Assembly (NCBI GenBank): GCA_016711045.1
Contig: JADJTT010000001.1
Coordinates: forward strand, 682,001 to 746,000
Source of the DNA: Saprospirales bacterium
Lineage (GTDB): Bacteria > Bacteroidota > Bacteroidia > Chitinophagales > Saprospiraceae
Length of the DNA: 64,000 nt
Direction of reading: 5' to 3'
Within the stretch, counting starts at the first letter, position 1, and every line of letters starts with the position of its first letter. Under the pieces are notes generated by a model. That model had not been told where the DNA came from and did no database searches. It worked only from the letters and a program-made list of their open reading frames with translations. Of the stretch, positions 45,844-55,468 are shown one piece after another. The position numbers were made by a program, and so were the translations under genes.

Positions 45844-46887
45844 ATGAAACTCCATAACCGCGTCAATAAGGACGTATTGAAGCAGCGTATCCAGGAAGAC
45901 GGAGCGCAGCGCATCACCTTTTCTTTCTATCAATACGCTCAAATCCCCAATCCGGAAGTCTTTCGCGACCACCTGTATATGAAGTGGAACGCGCTTGGCG
46001 TATTCGGACGCATTTACGTGGCAACGGAAGGCATAAATGGACAGTTGTCTTTACCGGAGGTGAATCTGGAGGCGTTTAGAGCCACCCTCGATCAAATCGA
46101 TTTCCTGAAAGGCGTCCGCCTGAACTATGCCATTGAAGACGATGGCAAGTCATTTTTCAAACTGACCATAAAAGTGCGGAGGAAGATCGTCGCTGACGGA
46201 CTCAATGACCACACCTTCGATGTAACCCAACGCGGACAGCATCTCAATGCCGAAGAATTTAACGCACTGACCGCAAAGCCGGAAACGATCGTAGTGGATA
46301 TGCGCAACCACTATGAAAGCGAAATAGGCCATTTTGAAAATGCCCTCACCCCGGAAGTCGCGACCTTCCGCGAAGCCCTTCCCCTTGTCGTGGATATGCT
46401 CGAAGACAAAAAAGAACAGCCCATCGTCATGTATTGCACGGGAGGTATTCGCTGTGAAAAAGCCAGCGCCTACCTGCGGCATAAAGGCTTTAAAGAAGTA
46501 TACCAACTCGATGGCGGCATTATTGAATACGCCCGGCAGGTGCAGGAAAAAGGATTGCCCAATAAATTTCAAGGCAAGAATTTCGTCTTTGACGAACGCC
46601 TTGGGGAGCGGATTTCCGGAGAGGTCATCGCCCATTGCCATCAATGTGGCGAACCGGCCGATACCCACGTGAACTGCGCCAACGATGTCTGCCACCTGCT
46701 TTTTATCCAGTGCAATGCATGTGCGGAAAAATACCACGGCTGCTGCTCCAGGCAATGCAGTGATTTTATGCACCTGCCGGAGGAGGAGCGCCAGGAAAAG
46801 AAAAATGAACTGGTATTCAACGGCTCGGCTTTCCCCAATGGACACTACCGCGCCTTTCGAAAATCAGAAAGCCAAAAATTGGAATAA
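45844..46887 (+). CDS. trhO: tRNA uridine(34) hydroxylase TrhO (rhodanese family)
   Basis: TrhO makes 5-hydroxyuridine at the tRNA wobble position using oxygen. The 347-residue protein matches YceA/TrhO throughout: N-terminal ferredoxin-like domain (GRIYVATEGINGQLS), rhodanese domain with the active Cys in VMYCTGGIRCEKASAYL, and the Cys-rich C-terminal part (HCHQCGEPADTHVNC, CNACAEKYHGCCSRQC). ATG 45844 (MKLHNRVNKD) fits the family start; ATG 45820 overlaps the ACMSD stop and adds eight residues. Confidence 0.94.
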   Translation: MKLHNRVNKDVLKQRIQEDGAQRITFSFYQYAQIPNPEVFRDHLYMKWNALGVFGRIYVATEGINGQLSLPEVNLEAFRATLDQIDFLKGVRLNYAIEDDGKSFFKLTIKVRRKIVADGLNDHTFDVTQRGQHLNAEEFNALTAKPETIVVDMRNHYESEIGHFENALTPEVATFREALPLVVDMLEDKKEQPIVMYCTGGIRCEKASAYLRHKGFKEVYQLDGGIIEYARQVQEKGLPNKFQGKNFVFDERLGERISGEVIAHCHQCGEPADTHVNCANDVCHLLFIQCNACAEKYHGCCSRQCSDFMHLPEEERQEKKNELVFNGSAFPNGHYRAFRKSESQKLE

Positions 46888-46896
46888 GCGAATCAT

Positions 46897-48881
46897 ATGG
46901 CCAGATCAAAAAAATCCAAGCCTGCGGCAACACACCCCGCCCCAGCTCCAAAGACGGTTACCAAACCCACTTCCTGGTGGGAAAACACCCGATTGCTGCA
47001 ATGGGGTCTGTTTGCGTTGGGTTTTGTGCTCTATGCCAATACCCTGGGCCACCAGTACGCCCTCGACGATGCCATTGTCATTTATGATAACGAGTTCACC
47101 ACCCAAGGCATCAGCGGCATCGATGACATTCTGAAGTACGATACGTTCAGGGGGTTTTCAAGGTGGAAGGAAAGGATCAGTTGGTATCCGGCGGGCGTTA
47201 TCGCCCCCTTTCACTCGTCCTTTTTGCCCTCGAAGTGGAATTGTTCGGGCAAAGTCCACTGGTCGGGCATTTGGTGAATGCACTTTTGTACGGATTGCTG
47301 GTGCTGTTGATCTTTAATCTGGTACTGTTGTTTTTCAAGCGGGAAAAAGCGGAGAAAGCCCGTTGGATCGCACTGGCTACGGCCTTGCTCTTTGCGGTAC
47401 ACCCGGTTCATACAGAGGTCGTGGCCAATATTAAGGGCTGTGACGAATTGCTCACGATGTTGGGTGGCCTTGCGGCCATCTACTTTTCCCTACGCGCCTT
47501 CGACAAACAGAAATGGGCAGGCCAGATTCTGGCGGCGTTTCTGTTTTTCCTGGGGTTACTCGCCAAAGAAAATGCCATTACCCTGGTGGCCGTCGTACCG
47601 CTGGTCTATTACTTCTTCCGGGGACTCTCGCTGCCGAAAACGATTATGCCCACCTTGCCATTTCTCGCTTCAACGGCTATCTTTCTGGGTATCCGAGGGA
47701 GCGTCCTGGGCTGGAACCTGGGCGAACCCTCCATGGAGTTGATGAACAATCCATTCCTGAAATTGGTCGGCAATAGCTGGGTTCCATTAAACCCAGGGGA
47801 GAAATTGGCTACGATTTTTTACACGTTGGGGAAATACATCCAACTACTGATCTTCCCCCACCCCTTGACGCATGACTATTACCCCCGCCAAATTCCGGTG
47901 ATGACCTTTGGCGACCCGCTCGCCCTGCTTAGTCTACTGGCCTACCTGGGTCTGCTGGGCTTTGCCGTTTGGGGATTATTTCGGAAAAAGGCGTTGAGCT
48001 TCGGGGTTTGGTACTACCTGCTCACCCTTTCGATCGTATCCAATATCGTTTTTCCCGTTGGCACCAATATGGGTGAACGCTTCATTTTTATGCCCTCCCT
48101 CGGGTTTTGCCTCGTGGTGGGCATGGGGCTTTACACCATGAAACCCGCTCTGCGGAAAAATCTGGCATGGGCAGGCGCCGTAGTACTCCTGCTTTTTTCA
48201 GTAAAGACCCTGTTGCGCAATCCGGTCTGGAAGGACAACTATACCTTGTTTACCACCGATGTAAAAACCTCCACCAACAGTGCCAAACTGCAAAACTCCG
48301 CCGGCGGGGAAACCATCGAATACGCCGTTACCCTTAAAGACCCGCAGGCGCGGAATGCACAGTTGGAGGTAGCTGTTGGCCACTTGAAGGAAGCTATCCG
48401 TATTCACCCTACTTATAAAAATGCCTATCTGTTGCTGGGCAATGCACACAACTACCTGCAGCGATATGAAGAATCGATCGCCTATTACGACAAAGCCCTT
48501 CAACTGGATCCCAACTATCCGGAAGCGATCCGCAACCGGGCGGTTACATACCGGGATGCCGGGAAATTTTTTGGTGAAAAACAGGGTGACGCCGTCAAGG
48601 CCGAAAATTATCTAAGAAAAGCCCTCGAACAACTCCCCGACGACTATGAGACACTCCGCTTGCTGGGGGTAGCTTGCGGCGTGCAGGGCAGAAGCCAGGA
48701 GGCAATACAGTATTTTTCCCGAGCTACCCAAATTATGCCCGATAATGCCGATGCCTGGTTAAATCTATCCTATGCCTGGTACAATGGAGGAAACCCGGAG
48801 GAAGGCAAAAAATATGAGCAGAAAGCCCTTGAACTCGATCCCACTATTCTCCAACAAAGATCAACTCAAAGCGGTCAATAA
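46897..48881 (+). CDS. TMTC-like membrane glycosyltransferase with C-terminal TPRs, one frame shift
   Basis: The N-terminal piece (46897 to about 47155) has a Lys/Pro/Ala tail, one membrane helix and the acidic loop YANTLGHQYALDDAIVIYDNE typical of GT-C enzymes. It leaves frame after DTFRGF. The rest (KVEGKDQLVSGGRYRPLSLVLF onward) is one frame over. Adding one T at the run 47155-47158 gives a 661-residue protein with about ten membrane segments and three or more TPRs (about 480-650, AYLLLGNAHNYLQRYEESIAYY, ALQLDPNYPEAIRNRA). The layout matches animal TMTC O-mannosyltransferases and many uncharacterised bacterial homologues. It follows trhO by nine bases. Confidence 0.84.
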
Positions 48882-48894
48882 ACTCCGCCCATCC

Positions 48895-51818
48895 ATGACA
48901 AGAACCCTTTTATTTTTCCTGTTATTACTGGTTTTTTCCTCCTTTTCGGACTATACTGCCCCCCTTCCATCTCCGGAAGCACAAGGGCAGCAATGGGTCG
49001 ATTCTGTATACCAGGAAATGTCGTTGGAAGAGCAGATCGGCCAGCTCATCTGGCTAAGGGCATTCTCCAATAAAGGGTCTGAACACGTCCAGGCCGTCGA
49101 GCGCATGATCCGGGATTACCATGTCGGCGGCCTCCTTTTTTTTCAGGGAACACCTAACGAACAAGCCAGGCTGACGAATCAATACCAGGCCCTGGCCGAA
49201 CGGGTTCCGCTGATCATTTCCATGGATGCGGAGTGGGGACTCGGAATGCGATTAAAAGAATCGGCCATCAGCTACCCCTACCAACTCATGCTGGGCGCCA
49301 TTCAGGACAACCTGCTGATCTACGAAATGGGCGCGGAGATCGCCCACGAACTTCGCCGCCTCGGCGTCCATGTCAACTTTGCGCCAGTGGCTGATGTAAA
49401 CAACAACCCGAACAATCCGGTCATCAACTTTCGCTCTTTTGGTGAAGACCGTTACAACGTAGCGCTGAAGAGCTTCTACTACATGCAGGGCATGCAGGAC
49501 AACGGCGTGCTCGCTTGTGCCAAGCATTTCCCCGGACACGGCGACTCCGAAACCGACTCCCACCTCGACTTGCCCATTATCGGCCACGACCGGGCCCGGC
49601 TCGACAGTATTGAGCTCTTTCCGTTTGAGGTGCTTATCGAAAAAGGCATAGGCAGCATTATGATCGCCCACCTCGATGTCCCTGCGCTCGACAGCACAGC
49701 CCACCTCCCCACGACTTTATCCCGGCCTGTGGTCAGCAGATTGCTGAAAGAAGAAATGGGCTACAAAGGGCTCATCATCACCGACGGGCTGGATATGCAG
49801 GGGGTTACCAAATACTATGCTTCCGGCGAGGTAGAGGCGAAAGCGCTCGCTGCCGGCAACGATATTTTGCTCATCCCCCCCGATGTGCCTGCCGCCGTGG
49901 CCCGGATAAAAGAATACCTGGAAGCGGGGAAACTGGATCCCCGGCAACTGGAGGCCAGCGTAAAAAAGGTATTGCTGGCCAAGTTCCGCCTTGGGCTTAC
50001 CCACTATACCCCCATTCCGCTTGAACACATCGACGCCGACCTCAACCACCCGCGGGGCGTTGCGATAAAAAGAAGACTTACCCAGGCCAGCCTCACCCTG
50101 TTGCGCAACGATCAATTTTGGCTCCCATTAGATCGGCCAGATACCCTGGAAATCGCTTCACTCAGCATCGGCGCAGGGGGTATTACGCCTTTCCAGGAAT
50201 CCCTGAGCCGCTTTGCAGATGTGGAACACTTTCAGGCGCCCAAGGAGATCAGTGGAGCCCAGGAGCAGCGGCTGCTTCAAACCCTTGGTAAAAAAGAACT
50301 GGTGCTGGTCGGCATTCACGGTATGAGCCAATGGGCCAGTCAAAATTTTGGATTGGCAAATGCCACCCTCGCTTTCCTGGAAAAGTTGCAGGAAAAAACC
50401 CAGGTGATATGGGTCGTCTTTGGCAACCCATACGCACTTGACCGCTGCACTGCTGCCCGCAGTTTACTGATGGCCTACGACGACAATCCGGTTACACAGG
50501 AACTGGCGGCTCAGGGAATTTTTGGCACATTTGGCTTTCGCGGTACCTTGCCGGTGACCGCCTGCCCTGAGTTCCGGTTCAGCGATGGCCTGTTCACTCC
50601 GGAATTGCACCGCCTCGGATATGGATTACCTGAAGAGACAGGCCTTCATTCGGAGGGATTACTGCCCATTGATTCCATTGTGGAGAATGCCATCCAACAG
50701 AAAGCTATGCCCGGTTGCGTGGTATTGGTGGCTAAAAACGGGAAAATCGTTTTTGAGAAAGCATACGGAAAACATACCTACAACGAAGCGACACCCACCA
50801 AACCCAGCGACATTTTCGATCTGGCTTCTGTCACCAAAATTGCGGCGACCACCCTGGCGGTCATGCGGCTGGAAGATGAAGGTAAGGTCCATATCTTCGA
50901 TACGCTTGGGCTATACCTCCCTGAATTGGCCGGTACAGAAAAAGGTGCCCTGACCATTGAAGAGGTGATGACCCACAGGGCCGGCCTGGAGCCCTGGATT
51001 CCTTTTTACCTGGAGACCATCACCAAGAAAGGGAAACCCATGCCGGAGTGGTATCAGGAGAAGCCCGACACGGCGTTTCGCATCCTGTGGCTGCGCATTT
51101 GTTCATGCGTTATAATTACATCGATACCATGTGGCAGCGGATTATCCAGTCCCCGCTTTCGAAAGATCGATCCTATAAATACAGTGATCTGGGGTTTTAC
51201 CTGATGGCCCGCGTAGTAGAACGGGTGTCCGGCTACCCGCTCGATGCCTTTGTCGATCGCGAATTTTACCGGCCCATGGGGCTGCGTACAACGGGTTTCA
51301 ATCCCTGGAACCGGTTTGATGAATCGATCATTCCGCCCACCGAAGAAGACGATTACTTCCGTCAGCAGCATATTCACGGGTATGTGCACGATATGGGCGC
51401 AGCCATGTTGGGGGGCGTCAGCGGGCATGCAGGGCTGTTTTCCAATGCCGAAGATCTGGCGGCGATCATGCAACTCTTGTTGCAAAAGGGATTCTATGGA
51501 GGGCGGCGGTATCTGAAACCCGAAACGGTCGACTTGTTTATTCAACGCTGTGGGGTCTGCTCGCGACGAGGGATCGGATTTGACATGATGGAGGCCTCGC
51601 CCATGTTGGCGGTCAATATTTCTCCGAAGTCCTCTCCCAGTACGTTCGGTCATCTGGGCTTTACCGGTATAGGGGTCTGGGCTGATCCCGAACACCAATT
51701 GATCTTTATCCTGCTGTCCAACCGCACCTACCCCAAAATGTCCAATAATAAATTCAGTAAAATGGATGTGCGAAGGAACGTGCAAACCGTTGTATATGAT
51801 GCGCTGGATTTTTACTAA
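48895..51818 (+). CDS. GH3 glycoside hydrolase fused to a beta-lactamase-family serine hydrolase, one frame shift
   Basis: From ATG 48895 (MTRTLLFFLLLLVFSSFS, signal peptide) the first domain is GH3, probably a beta-N-acetylglucosaminidase (ACAKHFPGHGDSETDSH with the His/Asp of NagZ, catalytic Asp in LIITDGLDMQG). A GH3 C-terminal-like domain follows, then a class C beta-lactamase/PBP-like domain with the SxxK motif SVTK (DLASVTKIAATT) and YSD (YKYSDLGFYLM). The frame breaks at AFRI near 51084; adding one C to the CC at 51084-51085 restores PVAAHLFMRYNY and a 974-residue protein. Such fusions occur in other Bacteroidota and suggest peptidoglycan recycling or turnover. The LolC/E-type gene starts nine bases downstream. 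Confidence 0.88.
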
Positions 51819-51827
51819 TTTCCGCCA

Positions 51828-53051
51828 ATGAACCTGTCTTTTAAAATAGCTCGCCGGTACCTTTTTGCCAAAAAGTCTACCAATGCCATCAACCTGATCA
51901 CAGGCATTTCGGTGCTGGGTCTATCGATTGGCACTGCTGCGCTGATCCTCGTGCTTTCGGTGTTCAACGGCTTTGAGGACCTGATAAAAGGGCTTTTCAG
52001 CAATTTCAATCCCGATGTAAAGATTACGGCGATCCGGGGCAAGACCTTTATTCCCGACTCGACCTCGCTTGAGCTGATCCGGCAGTTGAAAGGGGTGGAT
52101 ATCGTTTCGCTTGCCCTTGAAGAGGTAGCCTTTTTCGAGTATGAAGACAACCAGGATTTTGGCATTTTAAAAGGGGTCGACTCTAATTTTCACCGCATCA
52201 ACCACATAGACTCGACCGTATTGGAGGGCCGTTATTCTTTCCGGGAAAGAGGGAGGGATGCCGCAGTGCTCGGTATCGGCATGCGCAACAAATTAAAGGT
52301 GGATGTGAGCGACCCTTTTACCAGTATGAGCGTCTATATGCCCAAACGCAGGCAGGTCGGCGCGCTGGAAAAGCCCTTTAGACAGCAATTTATCATCCCG
52401 ACGGGGTCCTTTATCATTCAGCAGGATTTCGACAACCAATACATTCTTTCGTCCCTCGAATTTGCACGATCATTGCTGGCTGAGCCTCGGGCGGTCAGCT
52501 CCATTGAGATCCGGCTCAACCCGCTATTTCCAGCGGCGGAGACACTGGGACAGATCCGGGGTATCCTTGGAGAGGACTACGCTGTAAAAGATCGCTATCA
52601 GCAAGATGAAGCCTTTTTCAAGCTCATGAACATTGAAAAATGGATGAGTTTTGCCATACTGACCCTGACCCTCCTTCTGGTGGCTTTTAATATGATCGGT
52701 TCCTTGTGGATGATCGTGTTGGAGAAGAAACCAGACATTGCCATACTCAAATCGATGGGCGCCTCTGATCGATTGATTCGTTCCATTTTTTTACAGGAAG
52801 GCCTTTTGCTCTGCGGAATCGGAATGCTTGCCGGATTTATCCTCGCCATAGGGCTTTATCTGGTACACACCAATTTGCCCTACGGGCTGATATCCATTCC
52901 TCAGGGATTCCTCGTCACTGCCTATCCGGTCAGTCTCCGCGCACTTGATTTTGCATTGATCGCACTCACCGTGCTGTCGATCGGGTTGCTGGCCTCCCTG
53001 CCCCCTGCGTTCCGTGCGCAACGTGTGCCGGCGATCATTTTGGAAGAATAG
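51828..53051 (+). CDS. Lipoprotein-releasing ABC transporter permease (LolC/LolE, FtsX-like)
   Basis: The 407-residue permease has the expected layout: first helix near residues 20-45 (INLITGISVLGLSIGTAALILVLSVFNGF), a periplasmic MacB-type domain of about 200 residues, and three C-terminal helices with the motif MIGSLWMIVLEKKPDIAILKSMGAS. LolCDE extracts lipoproteins from the inner membrane. No LolD ATPase is adjacent, so it probably works with one encoded elsewhere. It follows the GH3 gene by nine bases, in a region rich in lipoprotein genes. Confidence 0.92.
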   Translation: MNLSFKIARRYLFAKKSTNAINLITGISVLGLSIGTAALILVLSVFNGFEDLIKGLFSNFNPDVKITAIRGKTFIPDSTSLELIRQLKGVDIVSLALEEVAFFEYEDNQDFGILKGVDSNFHRINHIDSTVLEGRYSFRERGRDAAVLGIGMRNKLKVDVSDPFTSMSVYMPKRRQVGALEKPFRQQFIIPTGSFIIQQDFDNQYILSSLEFARSLLAEPRAVSSIEIRLNPLFPAAETLGQIRGILGEDYAVKDRYQQDEAFFKLMNIEKWMSFAILTLTLLLVAFNMIGSLWMIVLEKKPDIAILKSMGASDRLIRSIFLQEGLLLCGIGMLAGFILAIGLYLVHTNLPYGLISIPQGFLVTAYPVSLRALDFALIALTVLSIGLLASLPPAFRAQRVPAIILEE

Positions 53052-53080
53052 GGAGGTTCTTTCCGGCTTCCAATAATTCG

Positions 53081-53088
53081 TATATTTG
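53081..53088 (+). promoter_or_regulatory. -7 promoter element before the small unknown gene
   Basis: TATATTTG matches TAnnTTTG exactly and ends 32 bases before ATG 53121. The -33 position shows only a partial match (TTCTTT). Confidence 0.55.
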
Positions 53089-53120
53089 CGCCTGCAAATC
53101 AGGAAAGCACAACTAATCGC

Positions 53121-53477
53121 ATGGAAGAATGGAAATTGGACTTTGAATGGCTACGCGTCCGGCACCTTGTGAAAGACGCCTTCAACAGGGAGAATCTTCC
53201 CGATCTAAACGCCATTCTTTTCCTGATAGGCATACAAGAACTGGGGCGTTGGAAAACCTCCTTCACCAAGGAAGAAAAACAAGATCTGATGCATATTGCG
53301 GTATGCCGGTTATTGAGCTACGATGGGTATTATGAGTTTGTCGGTCGGGATGAAGATGGCTGGCCTCATTGGAATATGGTCAAACCTTTTACCACTAAAG
53401 GGGTTGATGAACAGGAGCAGATACTAAAGACTAAAGTCATTCAATATTTTATCGATTGGGAAAAAGAGAAACTATGA
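53121..53477 (+). CDS. Uncharacterised small cytosolic protein, 118 aa
   Basis: The product is acidic, helical and aromatic-rich (MEEWKLDFEWLRVRHLVKDAF, LPDLNAILFLIGIQELG, EDGWPHWNMVKPFT), with no signal peptide. I recognise only a Bacteroidota-type conserved hypothetical. Its stop codon overlaps the ATG of the first PKD-cyclophilin gene (ATGA at 53474-53477), so the two are translationally coupled. A good promoter element precedes it. Confidence 0.8.
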   Translation: MEEWKLDFEWLRVRHLVKDAFNRENLPDLNAILFLIGIQELGRWKTSFTKEEKQDLMHIAVCRLLSYDGYYEFVGRDEDGWPHWNMVKPFTTKGVDEQEQILKTKVIQYFIDWEKEKL

Positions 53478-54373
53478 ATAAATATCTGATTTTACTGGCC
53501 CCCCTTGGGCTGCTTATCGCCAGCCAGGGCTGCACTCCTTCCCCCGCTGCCAAATTTGAAGCTTCTGCTGTCACGCAGGCTGCTCCGGTGGAAATTCAGT
53601 TCACCAACCAATCCCAAAATGCCGAACGCTACGAATGGGATTTTGGAGATGGCCAGACGTCTGTCGAAGAAAGTCCGGCACACACCTATCAAGCCTTTGG
53701 CAACATCTTGATACAACTCAAGGCCTACCAGGGGGAATTGGTGAGCATTGATTCTGTTTTTATCGATATCCCGGAGCCTCCACGTCGTCGCGCGGTGATC
53801 GAAACGGCTTTTGGCAGCATGACAGTCGAGCTGTCGAACCGCACGCCTCAGCATCGCGACAATTTCGTAAAGCTCGTAGAGCAACAATACTATGATAGCT
53901 TGTTATTTCACCGTGTCATGAAGCAGTTCATGATCCAGGGAGGCGACCCCGACTCCAGAACGGCGGTAGCCAACCAGGTCCTTGGGCAGGGTGGCCCGGG
54001 GTATACAGTGCCTGCTGAGTTTGTGAACGACCTGGTGCATACCAAAGGCGCCCTGGCTGCCGCGCGACTCCCTGACCAGGTAAATCCGGAAAAGGCTTCT
54101 TCCGGGTCACAATTCTATCTCGTTCAGGGGCAACAGGTTACGGAACAAATGCTGGGGCAGATCGAACAAGTACGTCGGTTCCAATATAGCCCTGAACAAA
54201 AAGCAGCCTATTTGCAGGCAGGTTTTGGCACCCCCTCTTTAGATCGGGAATACACCGTATTTGGTTATGTGGTAGAAGGAATAGAAGTGATTGACAAAAT
54301 TACCGAATCCCAAACCGACATGAACAATCGGCCGCTGGAAGATATTCGGATGAAAATACACATGATCCAATAA
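53474..54373 (+). CDS. PKD-cyclophilin lipoprotein (peptidyl-prolyl isomerase), paralogue 1
   Basis: From ATG 53474 the 299-residue protein begins MNKYLILLAPLGLLIASQGC, a lipoprotein signal. A PKD domain (about 35-105, RYEWDFGDGQTSVEESPAHTY) is followed by a cyclophilin domain (LLFHRVMKQFMIQGGDPDSR, SSGSQFYLVQGQ, TVFGYVVEGIEVIDKI). The HRVMKQFMIQGGD and GSQFY segments include the usual active-site Arg, Phe and Gln. It should act on proline bonds of exported proteins at the periplasmic face of a membrane. The ATGA overlap with the preceding small gene and the close paralogue downstream are notable. Confidence 0.9.
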   Translation: MNKYLILLAPLGLLIASQGCTPSPAAKFEASAVTQAAPVEIQFTNQSQNAERYEWDFGDGQTSVEESPAHTYQAFGNILIQLKAYQGELVSIDSVFIDIPEPPRRRAVIETAFGSMTVELSNRTPQHRDNFVKLVEQQYYDSLLFHRVMKQFMIQGGDPDSRTAVANQVLGQGGPGYTVPAEFVNDLVHTKGALAAARLPDQVNPEKASSGSQFYLVQGQQVTEQMLGQIEQVRRFQYSPEQKAAYLQAGFGTPSLDREYTVFGYVVEGIEVIDKITESQTDMNNRPLEDIRMKIHMIQ

Positions 54374-54437
54374 GGAGTGCATCTGGCGCGCTCCCCTGAT
54401 TGATATTATTAAATATGCAATGCAAGTTCTCTGACAT

Positions 54438-54488
54438 AATATATTTATAAACACTGCGGCCGGCTGCCGCAGTGTTTATAAATATATT
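54438..54488. repeat. Long palindrome, copy 2 of a two-copy family
   Basis: A perfect 23-bp stem (54438-54460 with 54466-54488) encloses a 5-base loop CGGCT. Core arms TTTATAAACACTGCGGC / GCCGCAGTGTTTATAAA match the palindrome at 19542-19602 with paired changes. It lies between the two PKD-cyclophilin genes. Confidence 0.9.
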
Positions 54489-54513
54489 TCGCCGCCAGAG
54501 GCGGAGAAATATA
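54483..54513. repeat. Second hairpin overlapping palindrome copy 2
   Basis: Arms TATATTTCGCCGCC (54483-54496) and GGCGGAGAAATATA (54500-54513) pair over 14 positions with one mismatch and a 3-base AGA loop. Its left arm shares 54483-54488 with the right arm of the preceding palindrome, so both cannot form fully at once. Confidence 0.8.
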
Positions 54514-54519
54514 CTTGAT

Positions 54520-54527
54520 TAATTTTG
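54520..54527 (+). promoter_or_regulatory. -7 promoter element before the second PKD-cyclophilin gene
   Basis: TAATTTTG matches TAnnTTTG and ends 27 bases before ATG 54555, directly downstream of the two hairpins. No -33 element is evident. Confidence 0.5.
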
Positions 54528-54554
54528 TCGCACTACTTAATTTAAAATGTAGCT

Positions 54555-55448
54555 ATGAAAAACCTGTTATTGCAAGCAGGATTGTTGATCTTCTTCGCCG
54601 GGCTGGTTTCCTGTGGCCGGCCGGTAGCTAATTTTTCCTACGAAGGCCATGACCAGCCTGCACCTGCAACTGTTCAATTCAAAAATGAGTCCCAAAAGGC
54701 GATCAGGTATGAATGGGACTTCGGCGACGGCACCACTTCTGAGGAAGAGACGCCGCAGCACCAATACAACTCCTCTGGAAACTATCTCGTCACGTTAAAA
54801 GCCCAAAAGGGCAAAAAAGAAGCTGTTATGGAAGAACGCGTAGTCATTTCCGCACCCGAGCGCTGCCTGGTAGAGATTGAGACCGATTACGGCAAGATGG
54901 TGATTTGGCTTTACGATGCCACCCCCCAGCATCGCGACAATTTCCTGAAATTGGCCGAGCAGCACTATTTTGACGATCTGCTTTTCCACCGGGTCATCAA
55001 CGGGTTTATGATCCAGGGTGGCGACCCCAACTCCCGCAATGCCAAACCAGGCCAGGCACTGGGATCCGGCGGACCGGGATATACTATTCCCGCCGAATTT
55101 GTGGATTCCCTTATACACAAAAAAGGCGCCCTGTCTGCTGCCCGCACCGGCGATCAGGTCAACCCGGAAAAGAAATCTTCCGGATCACAGTTCTATATTG
55201 TCCAGGGCCGGGCAGTATCAGAACAAGACCTGGATATGATGGAATCGAAAAAGGGTTTCCGGTATACCAAAGCGCAACGCGATGAGTACTTCAAAGTAGG
55301 AGGCACTCCTTTCCTCGACCGGGATTATACGGTTTTCGGGGAAGTGATAGAAGGCCTGGATGTGATTGATAAAATTGCCGAGGTGGCTACCAATCCCGGC
55401 GACCGTCCGCAAGTTGACGTGCGCATGAAAATAAAAGTCATCAAATAA
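54555..55448 (+). CDS. PKD-cyclophilin lipoprotein (peptidyl-prolyl isomerase), paralogue 2
   Basis: The 297-residue protein begins MKNLLLQAGLLIFFAGLVSC (lipobox LVSC), then a PKD domain (RYEWDFGDGTTSEEETPQHQY) and a cyclophilin domain (LLFHRVINGFMIQGGDPNSR, SSGSQFYIVQGRA, TVFGEVIEGLDVIDKI). It is colinear with the gene just upstream and clearly arose by tandem duplication. The palindrome pair and its own promoter element separate them, so expression may differ. Cyclophilin active-site residues are kept in both copies. Confidence 0.9.
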   Translation: MKNLLLQAGLLIFFAGLVSCGRPVANFSYEGHDQPAPATVQFKNESQKAIRYEWDFGDGTTSEEETPQHQYNSSGNYLVTLKAQKGKKEAVMEERVVISAPERCLVEIETDYGKMVIWLYDATPQHRDNFLKLAEQHYFDDLLFHRVINGFMIQGGDPNSRNAKPGQALGSGGPGYTIPAEFVDSLIHKKGALSAARTGDQVNPEKKSSGSQFYIVQGRAVSEQDLDMMESKKGFRYTKAQRDEYFKVGGTPFLDRDYTVFGEVIEGLDVIDKIAEVATNPGDRPQVDVRMKIKVIK

Positions 55449-55468
55449 ATACCACAAATCATTCACTC

